Origin: Pseudomonas sp. Irchel 3E20
GTDB taxonomy: Bacteria; Pseudomonadota; Gammaproteobacteria; Pseudomonadales; Pseudomonadaceae
Assembly (NCBI RefSeq): GCF_900187645.1
Contig: NZ_FYEE01000002.1
Coordinates: 442,639-506,638, forward strand
Length of the DNA stretch: 64,000 bases
Direction of reading: 5' to 3'
Numbering within the stretch: position 1 is the first letter of the stretch; every line of letters begins with the position of its first letter. Made by a program: the position numbers and the translations under genes. The notes below the pieces were generated by a model. The model was not told the origin of the DNA. It did not search any database and saw only the letters and a program-made list of their open reading frames with translations. Below, in pieces: positions 1 through 9,357 of this stretch.

Positions 1-390
1 GCCGAGGCCGCCCAGCGCCAGCACACGCCGAAAGTGGCGTTCGTCGCCGCGCCTGCCGACTACACCGCGTCCAGCGGCAAGCAGGTGAAGGCGACGGACA
101 TCGATTTGCTGGTGCGGGCGCTGTCCATGGGCAAGCTGCACCACGCCATGATGGGCACCGCCGCGGTGGCCATCGGCACGGCGGCGGCGATCTGCGGCAC
201 CCTGGTCAACCAGGCTGCCGGCGGCGGCGCGCGCACGGCGGTGCGTTTCGGCCACCCCTCGGGTACCCTGCGCGTCGGCGCTGAGGCCCGCCAGGTCAAC
301 GGCGAATGGACCGTGAAAAAAGCCATCATGAGCCGCAGCGCGCGGGTATTGATGGAAGGTTGGGTGCGGGTGCCGGGGGATTCGTTCTAA
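1..390 (+). CDS. prpF: PrpF-like AcnD-accessory protein, 3' end (partial)
   Basis: Only the last 129 codons are in the window; the frame is open from base 1 (A-E-A-A-Q-R) to the TAA ending at 390. The sequence matches the C-terminal half of PrpF, including the AAPADYT stretch, the GKLHHAMMGT segment and the conserved GGARTAVRFGHPSG block. PrpF is a diaminopimelate-epimerase-fold protein that works with the AcnD aconitase in the 2-methylcitrate cycle (propionate breakdown), probably as an isomerase of 2-methylaconitate. The prp operon partners would lie upstream, outside the window. The gene ends just before a perfect 24-bp inverted repeat. The family call is from recognition of the conserved C-terminus. 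Confidence 0.88.
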   Translation, partial: AEAAQRQHTPKVAFVAAPADYTASSGKQVKATDIDLLVRALSMGKLHHAMMGTAAVAIGTAAAICGTLVNQAAGGGARTAVRFGHPSGTLRVGAEARQVNGEWTVKKAIMSRSARVLMEGWVRVPGDSF

Positions 391-403
391 CGCCACATCT
401 GCC

Positions 404-427
404 TCTGTGTGGGCTAGCCCACACAGA
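404..427. repeat. perfect 24-bp palindrome between convergent genes
   Basis: Bases 404-415 and 416-427 are exact reverse complements (TCTGTGTGGGCT / AGCCCACACAGA). It lies 14 bp after the prpF stop and 17 bp before the convergent exporter stop. No T-run follows on either strand, so it is not a classical terminator. It could be a REP-like half element or a transcript 3'-end stabilising hairpin. Confidence 0.6.
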
Positions 428-444
428 CTCTCTCCAAGTCGTCC

Positions 445-1374
445 TCACCCTTGCCGTGCCGGCAACTTGGTAATGGCAAACCCCGCCAACAAAATCGCCG
501 AATACAGCATCAACTCCCGGGATACCACCTGGCCTTCGTACCAGGCGCCGATCACCACGGCGAACACCGGGAAAATGATGAACACGAACGACAGAATGAT
601 CGGGCTCAAGCGCTTGAGCAGGATGAAGTACACGATAAAGCCCCCCACCGACGCCACCAGCCCCAGGTACAGCAGGGCGGCCCACGAGCGTTGGCTGATG
701 GCGCCGAACGCGGGCGCTTCCAAAAAACAACCGGCGACGAACAGCATCAGCCCGGCAATGCCGATGGGCAGGGTGTTGTAGGTGATGACGCCGATGGCCG
801 TGCCTTGTTTCTTGGTTATCACGTAGCACAGCGCATGCAGGATGGCGGCCGTGAGGATCGCCACCACGCCGAGGAACTCCGCGTGGTCCAGGCTCAGGCC
901 CTGGCTGCGCAGGATCATGAACAGGCTGGCAAAACCGATGCCGATCCCCAGCACCTGCGCACCACGAATGCGCTCGCCGAGGAACAGTGCGCTGAAAATC
1001 AGGATGAACACCGGCATGCAACTGAACAGCAGGGCCGTGAGGCCGGACGAGACGTGCATTTCGCCGTAGTTGAGCAAGTAGTACGGCACGCTGAAGTACG
1101 ACAGGGTGACGAACACGAAAAACCAGCGGCTTTGCCGAGGGAACAGCAGGGGTTCGCGGCGCCACAGGGCAAAGCCCAGGAACAGCGGGAAAGCGATCAG
1201 AAACCGCAGGCCCGCCGAGGTCAGGGGCGGCACGCTTTCCACGGCGATCTTGATCCCCAGCCAGGTGGTGCCCCAGCTCAGGCAGACAATCAGGAACAGC
1301 ACGCTGGTGACCAGTTTGGCCAGCCACGCCTTGCGCGCGGGGAGGGCCGGGTGGGCGGTGATGGCAGTGGGCAT
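445..1374 (-). CDS. EamA/DMT-family membrane exporter
   Basis: A 309-residue protein with about ten hydrophobic segments in two five-helix repeats, the normal size and layout of EamA (drug/metabolite transporter) proteins. The first helix carries the typical CLSWGTTWLGIK signature at about residues 25-36. I chose the ATG at 1374 because AAAGGAG sits just upstream on the minus strand; the open frame extends further but lacks such a site. It is divergent from a MocR-type regulator 91 bp away, a common arrangement in which the regulator controls the exporter. The substrate is unknown; metabolite or amino-acid efflux is the family expectation. Confidence 0.85.
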   Translation of the reverse strand: MPTAITAHPALPARKAWLAKLVTSVLFLIVCLSWGTTWLGIKIAVESVPPLTSAGLRFLIAFPLFLGFALWRREPLLFPRQSRWFFVFVTLSYFSVPYYLLNYGEMHVSSGLTALLFSCMPVFILIFSALFLGERIRGAQVLGIGIGFASLFMILRSQGLSLDHAEFLGVVAILTAAILHALCYVITKKQGTAIGVITYNTLPIGIAGLMLFVAGCFLEAPAFGAISQRSWAALLYLGLVASVGGFIVYFILLKRLSPIILSFVFIIFPVFAVVIGAWYEGQVVSRELMLYSAILLAGFAITKLPARQG

Positions 1375-1398
1375 TGATTGCTCCTTTCGTGAAACGGA

Positions 1399-1439
1399 AT
1401 TGACCTCTATATTTCGAGGCTTGATCCGAAATTGAACCC
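1399..1439. promoter_or_regulatory. candidate MocR binding repeats in divergent promoter region
   Basis: The 91-bp gap between the exporter and the MocR gene carries three similar direct words: ATTGACC (1399-1405), CTTGATCC (1420-1427) and ATTGAACCC (1431-1439). MocR/PdxR-type regulators often bind direct repeats in such divergent intergenic regions. Assignment to this regulator is inference from position and repetition only. Confidence 0.35.
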
Positions 1440-1465
1440 TTTTCGGCACGTTATTAGGGAAGCAG

Positions 1466-2875
1466 ATGGCCGTCAAAGTAAGTATTGCCATGGTGTCAAT
1501 GATGCGGGCCGGGTTGGCCGATGGCCTGGGCGCCAAGTACCAGCGCCTGGCCGAGGCGGTGGCGGCGGGCATCGCCCAGGGTTTGATTGAGCCTGGTTGC
1601 AAGTTGCCACCGCACCGTTTGCTGTCCGACAGCCTGGGGGTGACCATCGGCACCGTCAGCCGTGCCTATGGCGAGTTGGAACGCCTGGGCCTGGTAGTGG
1701 CGCGGGTCGGCGACGGTACCTATGTGCGCGAGCAGGGCATGGAACGGGTACGTGACCAGGGCTTTCGCAATGTCGGCGATGAACCGCGCGCCTGCCTGGA
1801 CATGAGCCGCAACCAGCACATCCCCGGCCAGGAAACCGCCAGCATGGCCCGCACTCTGCAAACCCTGGCCGGTGACCGCGCGGCGTTGCAGGGCATGGGT
1901 GGCTACACCGCCGACGCCGGGCTATTGCGCTACCGCATGGCGGGTGCGCAGTGGATGCGTCACGGCGCCTTTGTGCCAGACCCGGCCCAGGTCATCTGCG
2001 TCAATGGCGGCCAGCACGGCCTGCTGTGTTGCCTGATGGGCCTGCTCAAGGCCGGCGACACCCTGGTCACCGAGCACTTGACCTACCCGGGGCTTATCAG
2101 TGTGGCGCGCATGCTGGGCATCAAGTTGCTGGGCCTGGCCATGGACGAGCAAGGCCTGCTGCCCCAGGCGTTGGCTGAGGCGTGCCGCATGCACCGGGTC
2201 GCGGCGCTGTACTGCACGGCGACGTTGCAAAACCCGAGCACGGCGGTGATGTCTGCCGAACGGCGCGAGGCCATCGCCCGGGTCTGCCGGGAGCACAACC
2301 TCTTGGTGCTGGAAGATGAGGCCCACGGTGTGCTGATGGCTGACCGGCCCTTGCCCCTGAGTCATTTTGCCGCTGAGCGCAGCGTGCTTATCAGCAGCTT
2401 GAGCAAGGCCTTGGCGGCGGGGTTGCGGGTTGGCTACCTGCATGCGCCCGCCGCGTTGGTGGGGCGCTTGGCAGCCGCGGTGCGCGCCACCTGCTGGATG
2501 GCCACGCCCCTGAGCCTGGAGCTGGCCACGGCCTGGATTGAACAGGGTGTGGCCGCGCAGTTACTGCAGCAGCAGGTGGCCGAGATTGCCCGGCGCAAGG
2601 CGCTGGTAGAAGGGCAGTTGAGCGGGCTTGAGTACCAGACCCAACCCGGGTGCCCGCATTTCTGGATCAAGGTGCCCGAGCCGTGGCGGGCCTCGGAGGT
2701 GGAGGCGCGGCTCAAGGAAGGCAATTACCTGGTCGCCACCGCCGAGGCGTTCGCCGTGGGGCAGGCCGCGGTGCCGCAGTTCATCCGCGCCAGTGTGTGC
2801 AATGCCAGCGCAGATGACGCCTGGCTGGCAGAGGGTTTTGCCTTGTTGGGCGAGGTGCTGCGCCGGCCAGGCTAG
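1466..2875 (+). CDS. MocR-type GntR/aminotransferase-fold regulator
   Basis: A 469-residue protein. The N-terminal winged helix-turn-helix is GntR type (about residues 25-85, with CKLPPHRLLSDSLGVTIGTVSRAY). It is followed by a long fold-type-I aminotransferase-like domain (about 110-465). The presumed PLP-lysine region is SSLSKALAAGLRVGY. This domain order defines MocR regulators, in which PLP or an amino compound acts as effector. It is transcribed divergently from the EamA exporter and probably regulates it. The start could be the ATG at 1466 or a methionine 8 to 12 codons later (MVSMM); the domain is intact either way. The effector is not evident. Confidence 0.88.
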   Translation: MAVKVSIAMVSMMRAGLADGLGAKYQRLAEAVAAGIAQGLIEPGCKLPPHRLLSDSLGVTIGTVSRAYGELERLGLVVARVGDGTYVREQGMERVRDQGFRNVGDEPRACLDMSRNQHIPGQETASMARTLQTLAGDRAALQGMGGYTADAGLLRYRMAGAQWMRHGAFVPDPAQVICVNGGQHGLLCCLMGLLKAGDTLVTEHLTYPGLISVARMLGIKLLGLAMDEQGLLPQALAEACRMHRVAALYCTATLQNPSTAVMSAERREAIARVCREHNLLVLEDEAHGVLMADRPLPLSHFAAERSVLISSLSKALAAGLRVGYLHAPAALVGRLAAAVRATCWMATPLSLELATAWIEQGVAAQLLQQQVAEIARRKALVEGQLSGLEYQTQPGCPHFWIKVPEPWRASEVEARLKEGNYLVATAEAFAVGQAAVPQFIRASVCNASADDAWLAEGFALLGEVLRRPG

Positions 2876-2945
2876 TGAAATGGCCGAGAGTGATGACGGC
2901 TGCCCAGGCCAGATCACGTCACTTGGGCCGCCGGTCATGGCCCGC

Positions 2946-3764
2946 TTATTTGAAGCGCCGTTCCACGCCTTTTTCGACAAGGATCTTCGCCGAGATCTCT
3001 TCCACCGAAAAATGCGTGGAGTTGATGTGGGGAATGTTCTCGCGGCGGAACAGGTTTTCCACCTCACGCACCTCGAACTCGCACTGGGCATAGCTCGAAT
3101 AGCGGCTGTTGGGCTTGCGCTCGTTGCGGATCGCGGTGAGGCGGTCGGGGTCTATGGTCAGCCCGAACAGCTTGTGCTGGTGGGCGCGCAGGGCATTGGG
3201 CAGTTGCAGGCGCTCCATGTCTTCTTCGGTCAGCGGGTAGTTGGCGGCGCGGATGCCGAATTGCATGGCCATGTACAGGCAGGTCGGGGTCTTGCCACAG
3301 CGGGACACGCCCACCAGGATCAGATCGGCCTTGTCGTAATAGTGGGTGCGGGCGCCGTCGTCGTTGTCGAGGGCGAAGTTCACCGCCTCGATACGCTCCA
3401 TATAGTTGGAGTTGTGGCCGATGGAGTGGGATTTGCCCACCGAGTACGAGGAGTGCTCGGTCAGCTCGGCCTCCAGCGGCGCGAGGAAGGTGGAGAAGAT
3501 ATCGATCATGAAACCATTGGACGTGGCGAGAATCTCACGGATGTCCTGGTTGACGATGGTGTCGAAGATGATCGGACGCAAGCCGTCCTTTTCGGCGGCA
3601 CTGTTGATTTGTTGTACCATTGCCCGCGCTTTTTCCGCACTGTCGATGTACGGACGGGTGAATTTGGCGAAGGTAATATTTTCGAATTGCGCCAACAGGC
3701 TCTGGCCGAGGGTCTCGGCTGTGATACCTGTGCCGTCGGAGATAAAGAAAGCAGATCGTTTCAT
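2946..3764 (-). CDS. ppsR: PEP synthase regulatory kinase/pyrophosphorylase (PSRP)
   Basis: A 272-residue DUF299-family protein. It shows the N-terminal [16 protein letters not shown] segment (about residues 5-20) and the P-loop-like GVSRCGKT at 152-159. The family switches PEP synthase off by ADP-dependent phosphorylation of a threonine near the catalytic histidine, and on again by phosphate-dependent removal. The ATG at 3764 gives a length close to E. coli PpsR (277 aa); upstream codons in the open frame do not match the family. It is divergent from its target gene ppsA, 176 bp away, as in other pseudomonads. Confidence 0.95.
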   Translation of the reverse strand: MKRSAFFISDGTGITAETLGQSLLAQFENITFAKFTRPYIDSAEKARAMVQQINSAAEKDGLRPIIFDTIVNQDIREILATSNGFMIDIFSTFLAPLEAELTEHSSYSVGKSHSIGHNSNYMERIEAVNFALDNDDGARTHYYDKADLILVGVSRCGKTPTCLYMAMQFGIRAANYPLTEEDMERLQLPNALRAHQHKLFGLTIDPDRLTAIRNERKPNSRYSSYAQCEFEVREVENLFRRENIPHINSTHFSVEEISAKILVEKGVERRFK

Positions 3765-3940
3765 TTGCGCCTTGGGCCTTAAGCTAGTCACGATTCTTGG
3801 ATATGATAGGCGCGATTTGTTGGCCGCCAATTGGCCAGCATTCTCACTTATTTTCCAGGTCCAGGCCATATCGCTGGCAAATGCTCCTTTGAGCTGCCGG
3901 CCTCCTGAGCTTTTCCAACACAGTTAGTGGAGAGATCACC

Positions 3941-6316
3941 TTGGTAGAGTACGTAGTTTCCCTCGATAAGCTCGGCGTCCATGATGTGGAGCATGTAGGG
4001 GGCAAGAACGCATCCCTTGGCGAGATGATAAGCAACCTGGCGGGTGCTGGCGTGTCGGTGCCGGGTGGCTTTGCCACGACAGCTCAGGCTTACCGTGATT
4101 TCCTCGAATTGAGCGGCCTCAACGAACAGATCCACGCCGCGCTCGACGCGCTGGATGTGGACGACGTCAATGCCCTGGCCCGCACCGGCGCCCAGATCCG
4201 CCAATGGATCATGGAAGCCGAGTTCCCCGAGAAGCTCAACGCCGAGATCCGTACCGCGTTCGCCGCCCTGTCGGCCGGCAACCCGGATATGGCCGTGGCC
4301 GTGCGTTCCTCTGCCACCGCCGAAGACTTGCCGGATGCCTCTTTCGCCGGCCAGCAAGAGACTTTCCTGAACATCCGTGGCGTGGAAAACGTGATCCGCG
4401 CTGCCAAAGAGGTGTTCGCCTCGCTGTTCAACGACCGCGCCATTTCCTACCGAGTGCACCAGGGCTTCGACCATAAGCTGGTGGCCCTGTCCGCGGGTGT
4501 GCAGCGCATGGTGCGTTCGGAAACCGGCACCGCCGGCGTGATGTTCACCCTCGACACCGAGTCGGGTTTCCGTGACGTGGTGTTCATCACCGGCGCCTAC
4601 GGCCTGGGCGAAACCGTGGTGCAAGGCGCGGTCAACCCGGACGAGTTCTACGTGCACAAGCACACCCTGGCGGCCGGTCGCCCGGCAATCCTGCGCCGCA
4701 ACCTGGGCAGCAAGGCCATCAAGATGATCTACGGCGACGAGGCCAAGGCCGGTCGTTCGGTCAAGACTGTCGATGTTGACAAGGCTGATCGCGCGCGTTT
4801 CTGCCTCACCGACGCGGAAGTGGCCGAGTTGGCCAAACAAGCGATGATTATCGAGAAGCACTACAAGTGCCCGATGGATATCGAGTGGGCCAAGGACGGT
4901 GACGACGGCAAGCTGTACATCGTGCAGGCCCGCCCGGAAACCGTGAAGAGCCGCACCCAGGCCAACGTCATGGAGCGCTATCTGCTCAAGGAAACCGGCA
5001 CCGTGCTGGTGGAAGGCCGCGCCATCGGCCAGCGCATCGGCGCCGGCAAGGTGCGCATCATCAAGGACGTGTCCGAGATGGACAAGGTCCAGCCAGGCGA
5101 TGTTCTGGTCTCCGACATGACCGACCCGGACTGGGAACCGGTCATGAAGCGCGCCAGCGCCATCGTCACCAATCGCGGCGGGCGTACCTGCCACGCGGCG
5201 ATCATCGCCCGTGAACTGGGTATCCCGGCAGTCGTCGGTTGCGGCAACGCCACCGAGCTGCTCAAGGAAGGCCAGGGCGTGACCGTTTCCTGCGCCGAAG
5301 GCGACACCGGCTACATCTTCGAGGGCCAGTTGGGCTTCGACATCAAGAAAAACTCCGTGGATGCCATGCCGGACCTGCCGTTCAAGATCATGATGAACGT
5401 CGGCAACCCGGATCGCGCCTTCGACTTCGCCCAATTGCCGAACGCCGGCGTGGGCCTGGCCCGCCTGGAGTTCATCATCAACCGTATGATCGGCGTGCAC
5501 CCCAAGGCACTGCTGAACTACGCCGGGCTGCCACAAGAGATCAAAGACAGCGTCGACAAGCGCATCGCCGGCTACGACGATCCGGTCGAGTTCTACGTCG
5601 AGAAACTGGTGGAAGGCATCAGCACCCTGGCGGCGGCTTTCACCCCGAAAAAGGTCATCGTGCGCCTGTCGGACTTCAAGTCCAACGAATACGCCAACCT
5701 GATCGGCGGCAAGCTCTACGAGCCAGAAGAAGAAAACCCGATGCTGGGCTTCCGTGGTGCTTCGCGCTACATCAGCGAAGCCTTCCGCGACTGCTTCGAG
5801 CTCGAATGCCGCGCCCTCAAGCGCGTGCGCAATGAAATGGGCCTGACCAACGTCGAAATCATGGTGCCGTTCGTCCGCACCCTGGGCGAGGCGAGCCAGG
5901 TGATCGACCTGCTGGCCGAAAACGGCCTGGCCCGTGGCGATAACGGCCTGCGCATCATCATGATGTGCGAACTGCCGTCCAACGCGATCCTGGCCGAGGA
6001 ATTCCTGGAGTTCTTCGACGGCTTCTCCATCGGCTCCAACGACCTGACCCAGCTGACCCTGGGCCTGGACCGTGATTCCGGGATCATCGCGCACCTGTTC
6101 GACGAGCGTAACCCGGCGGTCAAGAAGTTGCTGGCCAACGCCATCCAGGCCTGTAACAAGGCTGGCAAGTACATCGGCATCTGCGGCCAGGGGCCTTCGG
6201 ACCATCCTGACCTGGCCAAATGGCTGATGGAGCAGGGCATCGAAAGCGTCTCGCTGAACCCCGATTCCGTGCTGGAAACCTGGTTCTTCCTGGCTGAAGG
6301 CCAGGCAGCAGGCTGA
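3941..6316 (+). CDS. ppsA: phosphoenolpyruvate synthase
   Basis: A 791-residue enzyme converting pyruvate, ATP and water to PEP, AMP and phosphate, needed for growth on C3 compounds. The N-terminal ATP-binding domain (about 1-340) has [17 protein letters not shown]. The swivelling phosphohistidine domain has GGRTCHAAI with the catalytic His at about residue 418. The C-terminal PEP/pyruvate domain ends with GICGQGPSD and the catalytic Cys at about 748. The start is a TTG at 3941 (protein [12 protein letters not shown]...), preceded by GTGGAGAG; no ATG in frame fits. A TATGAT hexamer at 3802-3807 could be the -10 element. A terminator follows at 6371-6403. Confidence 0.97.
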   Translation: MVEYVVSLDKLGVHDVEHVGGKNASLGEMISNLAGAGVSVPGGFATTAQAYRDFLELSGLNEQIHAALDALDVDDVNALARTGAQIRQWIMEAEFPEKLNAEIRTAFAALSAGNPDMAVAVRSSATAEDLPDASFAGQQETFLNIRGVENVIRAAKEVFASLFNDRAISYRVHQGFDHKLVALSAGVQRMVRSETGTAGVMFTLDTESGFRDVVFITGAYGLGETVVQGAVNPDEFYVHKHTLAAGRPAILRRNLGSKAIKMIYGDEAKAGRSVKTVDVDKADRARFCLTDAEVAELAKQAMIIEKHYKCPMDIEWAKDGDDGKLYIVQARPETVKSRTQANVMERYLLKETGTVLVEGRAIGQRIGAGKVRIIKDVSEMDKVQPGDVLVSDMTDPDWEPVMKRASAIVTNRGGRTCHAAIIARELGIPAVVGCGNATELLKEGQGVTVSCAEGDTGYIFEGQLGFDIKKNSVDAMPDLPFKIMMNVGNPDRAFDFAQLPNAGVGLARLEFIINRMIGVHPKALLNYAGLPQEIKDSVDKRIAGYDDPVEFYVEKLVEGISTLAAAFTPKKVIVRLSDFKSNEYANLIGGKLYEPEEENPMLGFRGASRYISEAFRDCFELECRALKRVRNEMGLTNVEIMVPFVRTLGEASQVIDLLAENGLARGDNGLRIIMMCELPSNAILAEEFLEFFDGFSIGSNDLTQLTLGLDRDSGIIAHLFDERNPAVKKLLANAIQACNKAGKYIGICGQGPSDHPDLAKWLMEQGIESVSLNPDSVLETWFFLAEGQAAG

Positions 6317-6370
6317 TCGATGGATGAGGCGCCGCGCAGCCTTGGCTGAGCGGCGCTTTGGGATTCAAGC

Positions 6371-6403
6371 AGGGCGGGCTCCATTCGGATGCCGCCCTTT
6401 TTT
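6371..6403 (+). terminator. intrinsic terminator after ppsA
   Basis: AGGGCGG (6371-6377) pairs with CCGCCCT (6392-6398) and is followed directly by a run of six T. It lies between the ppsA stop and the start of the hydrolase gene, so the hydrolase probably has its own promoter or relies on read-through. Confidence 0.75.
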
Positions 6404-6416
6404 GTGCAAGAGCATT

Positions 6417-7406
6417 ATGCAAAGCAGCAGCAACCTATTTCCTGTCGCCCTGATTAGCGCCGAACGGCGCGGTGATCTGAGCGAAGATGTCTACCGCCTC
6501 AAGCCCGGGAACAGCCCGGACGGCTCCGTGGAGCTGGCCGTCACCCGTTTGGGCATGGCCGATGGCGGCCCGGTGCGCGGCGTTCCGGTGGTCTTGCTGC
6601 ATGGCAGTTTTTCCAATCGACGCTTCTGGTTTTCCCCCAAGGGCTTGGGCTTGGGCGCTTTTCTGGCGCGGGCCGGGTTCGATGTGTGGATTCCGGAGAT
6701 GCGCGGCCATGGCCTGTCCCAGCGCAACCAAGCCTATCGCAACAACCGCGTGGCCGATTACGCGCGCTACGACCTGCCGGCCATCGCCGCCTTCGTGCGT
6801 GAGCAAAGCGGCCAGGTACCGCACTGGATCGGCCATTCCCTGGGCGGCATCACCCTCGCCGCGGCGCTGGGCGGGCAGTACCTAGGCGAGCCAGCAGTGG
6901 CGTCCGTGGCGTTTTTCGGCACCCAGGTCAGCCGCACCTATTGGCCTTTGAAAATTCCGCCGGTGGAATGGAGCGGGCGTTTCATTCTCAAGCGTTTTGC
7001 CCAGTTGTCCGGTTCCCGGCTCAAGCGCGGCCCGGAGGACGAGCCTATTGGCCTGGCCCTGGAAAGCCTGCGCTGGTATGGCTTGTTTGGCCGTTTTGGC
7101 GAAAAGGACAAGGACTGGTGGGCCGGGCTGGCCGAGGTACAAGTGCCGGTGCTGGCGGTGAGCGCCGCGGGCGACGATCAAGACCCGACCTGGGCCTGCC
7201 GCAAACTGTTCGACCAACTGGGCTCGGCGCACAAACAATTCGTCTGCCTGGGGCCGGAGCAGGGCTTCAGCGAGCGCTTCGGCCACGTTGAGATGCTGGT
7301 CAGCAAGAATGCGCGCACCGAGGTCTGGCCGCTGGTGGCGCGCTGGCTGGCCGAGCCGCTTTCGCCCTTGTTGACCCAGGAGTCTAAGCGGGCCCTGGCA
7401 GTCTGA
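6417..7406 (+). CDS. alpha/beta-fold hydrolase
   Basis: A 329-residue alpha/beta hydrolase. It has the oxyanion segment [14 protein letters not shown], then the nucleophile elbow GHSLGG (serine in G-x-S-x-G) within [13 protein letters not shown], an acid-region SAAGDDQDP and a late histidine in RFGHVEML. The ATG at 6417 was chosen because the upstream part of the open frame overlaps the ppsA terminator. The same gene follows ppsA in P. aeruginosa (PA1771). No substrate can be inferred; esterase, lipase-like and peptidase roles are all possible. Confidence 0.85.
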   Translation: MQSSSNLFPVALISAERRGDLSEDVYRLKPGNSPDGSVELAVTRLGMADGGPVRGVPVVLLHGSFSNRRFWFSPKGLGLGAFLARAGFDVWIPEMRGHGLSQRNQAYRNNRVADYARYDLPAIAAFVREQSGQVPHWIGHSLGGITLAAALGGQYLGEPAVASVAFFGTQVSRTYWPLKIPPVEWSGRFILKRFAQLSGSRLKRGPEDEPIGLALESLRWYGLFGRFGEKDKDWWAGLAEVQVPVLAVSAAGDDQDPTWACRKLFDQLGSAHKQFVCLGPEQGFSERFGHVEMLVSKNARTEVWPLVARWLAEPLSPLLTQESKRALAV

Positions 7407-7548
7407 TTGCGACGCTCTAACATCGGCGTTCCGCTGGCTCGGGCTAACGGCTAAGCTATGGCGCATTGCACGGCTGGCGGCCTCAACATCTGCTACCGTG
7501 GCGCGTGTTTTTCGACCCCTCGTGTTTTTCCTCTACAGGAGTTTCTCG

Positions 7549-8040
7549 ATGAACCATTACATCACTCCCGACTTGTGCGACGCCTACCCGGACCTGGTCC
7601 AGGTGCTCGAGCCGATGTTCAGCAATTTCGGCGGCCGAGACTCGTTCGGCGGCGAAATCGTGACCATCAAGTGCTTTGAAGACAATTCGCGGGTCAAGGA
7701 ACAAGCAGAACTCGATGGGCAGGGCAAGGTGCTGGTGGTCGATGGTGGCGGCTCCCTGCGCCGTGCGTTGCTGGGCGACATGATCGCCGAGCGAGCGGCC
7801 AAGAACGGCTGGGAAGGGCTGGTGATCTACGGCTGCATCCGCGACGTGGATGTCATCGCGCAAACCGACCTGGGCGTACAGGCCCTGGCCAGCCACCCGA
7901 TGAAGACCGACCGGCGTGGCGTGGGCGACCTGAACGTGCCCGTGACCTTCGCGGGCGTGACCTTCCGCCCGGGCGAGTACATCTACGCCGACAACAACGG
8001 CGTGATTGTCTCCCCCAGCCCGCTGAAAATGCCTGAATAA
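7549..8040 (+). CDS. rraA: RraA-family regulator of RNase E / aldolase-like protein
   Basis: A 163-residue RraA-family protein (E. coli RraA has 161). The conserved core includes [10 protein letters not shown] near residue 25, [29 protein letters not shown] and the C-terminal [14 protein letters not shown]. coli RraA binds RNase E and inhibits mRNA decay; some homologues are 4-hydroxy-4-methyl-2-oxoglutarate aldolases, so both annotations circulate. The ATG at 7549 follows ACAGGAG. It is followed 10 bp later by the CorA-like gene and is probably cotranscribed with it. Confidence 0.92.
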   Translation: MNHYITPDLCDAYPDLVQVLEPMFSNFGGRDSFGGEIVTIKCFEDNSRVKEQAELDGQGKVLVVDGGGSLRRALLGDMIAERAAKNGWEGLVIYGCIRDVDVIAQTDLGVQALASHPMKTDRRGVGDLNVPVTFAGVTFRPGEYIYADNNGVIVSPSPLKMPE

Positions 8041-8050
8041 AGGGATTCAG

Positions 8051-9046
8051 ATGTTCGAGGAAGAAAACGCGCAGTGGGGCCTGGTCCATGCCCTGGTGCT
8101 GGACGGTAAAGGCGGTGCGCGTTCGATTACCCGGACTGAACTCGATGATTTGCAGCTTCAGGCCCATGAAAGCCTGTGGCTGCATTGGGATCGCAGCCAC
8201 CCGCAAACCCAGACCTGGTTGCGCAAGTCCAGTGGCTTGAGCGAATTCAGTTGCGACTTACTGCTGGAAGAAAATACCCGCCCACGCCTGCTGGCATTGC
8301 CCGACAGCGAACTGTTGCTGTTCTTGCGTGGGGTCAACCTCAACCCGGGGGCCGAGCCCGAGGACATGGTGTCGGTGCGCATCTTCGCCTCGGCGCAACG
8401 GGTGGTTTCCCTGCGTCTGCGGCCCTTGCGCGCCACCGATGAGCTACTGGCGCAACTGGCCGAGGGCAAAGGCCCGAAAACCAGCTCTGAACTGGTCCTT
8501 TATATGGCTCAGTACCTCACCAATAAAGTGCAGGACTTGGTCAGCGACCTCTCGGAAGTGGTCGATGAGGAAGAGGAAAAACTGGATACCGACGAGCGGT
8601 ACACACCCGAGCACGGGGCCATTTTGCAGATCCGCCGCAGAGCGGCGGGGCTCAAGCGCTTCCTGGCGCCACAGCGGGATATTTTCGCCCAGTTGACCCG
8701 TATCAAACTGCCCTGGTTCGTCGATGACGATGGCGATTACTGGAACGAATTGAACAACAGCCTGACCCGTTATCTCGAAGAGCTGGAATTGACCCGCGAG
8801 CGCGTGGGGCTGGTGCTGGAGGCCGAAGATCGGCGTTTGAGCGTGCGCATGAACCGCACGATGTACCGCTTCGGTATCGTGACCGGGATTTTTTTGCCCA
8901 TGAGTTTTCTCACCGGCCTGCTGGGGATCAACGTCGGCGGAATTCCGTTCTCCAACAGCCCATATGGCTTCCTCCTGGCGAGCCTGATGATGGTTTCGGT
9001 GGCGCTGGGGCAATGGTGGTTGTTCCGCCGATTGCGATGGGTATGA
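8051..9046 (+). CDS. cmaX: CorA/ZntB-type divalent-metal transporter (CmaX)
   Basis: A 331-residue CorA-superfamily protein. It has a long acidic and helical cytoplasmic N-terminal funnel and two C-terminal membrane helices (about 265-290 and 300-320). The selectivity loop GIN replaces the strict GMN of Mg2+-specific CorA, as in ZntB-like members. AAGGGA precedes the ATG. It is the first gene of cmaX-crfX-cmpX-sigX-oprF, matching P. aeruginosa PA1773-PA1777. Database names vary between zinc transporter ZntB and CmaX; the transported ion cannot be decided from sequence. Confidence 0.9.
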   Translation: MFEEENAQWGLVHALVLDGKGGARSITRTELDDLQLQAHESLWLHWDRSHPQTQTWLRKSSGLSEFSCDLLLEENTRPRLLALPDSELLLFLRGVNLNPGAEPEDMVSVRIFASAQRVVSLRLRPLRATDELLAQLAEGKGPKTSSELVLYMAQYLTNKVQDLVSDLSEVVDEEEEKLDTDERYTPEHGAILQIRRRAAGLKRFLAPQRDIFAQLTRIKLPWFVDDDGDYWNELNNSLTRYLEELELTRERVGLVLEAEDRRLSVRMNRTMYRFGIVTGIFLPMSFLTGLLGINVGGIPFSNSPYGFLLASLMMVSVALGQWWLFRRLRWV

Positions 9047-9109
9047 CGGCGCGCCGTGTGACCCGAAGAATTTTGATCGCGTCTTTCACTGACATCTCGA
9101 GAGGTGCGT

Positions 9110-9355
9110 ATGCACGATCCGTTTGAACAGTCCCTACGTGACATGCTTAACGCCACGCCGTCGAGCCGCGACGACGATGCCTGCTTGGGTCGCGTACTGA
9201 AAACCGCCAACCGCCAGGTCGGTGCCGGTGATCTCTTCAGCCTCCTGGGCCGCTGGTTGCCGGCGCTGATGATCGCGCTCAATAACGGCTCGGCCCACGT
9301 CTCGCCGGTTTCCCGCCGCAAATCTACCGCTCGTACTGCTGATAAGGCTGATTGA
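9110..9355 (+). CDS. crfX: small protein CrfX
   Basis: An 81-residue protein starting at the ATG at 9110, with AGAGG just upstream. The N-terminal half is polar (MHDPFEQSLRDMLNATPSS), the middle has one moderately hydrophobic stretch (LFSLLGRWLPALMIALNN, about 45-62), and the C-terminus is basic. It lies between cmaX and cmpX; its stop is only two bases before the cmpX start, suggesting translational coupling. In P. fluorescens and P. aeruginosa the gene at this position is called crfX. No biochemical function is established to my knowledge. Confidence 0.82.
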   Translation: MHDPFEQSLRDMLNATPSSRDDDACLGRVLKTANRQVGAGDLFSLLGRWLPALMIALNNGSAHVSPVSRRKSTARTADKAD

Positions 9356-9357
9356 AT

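Noticed and set aside
3848..6205. A 785-codon open frame antisense to ppsA
   Set aside because: It mirrors a strongly conserved enzyme gene. The translation is low-complexity, rich in His, Gly, Val and Asp, with no family match, as expected for GC-rich shadow frames.
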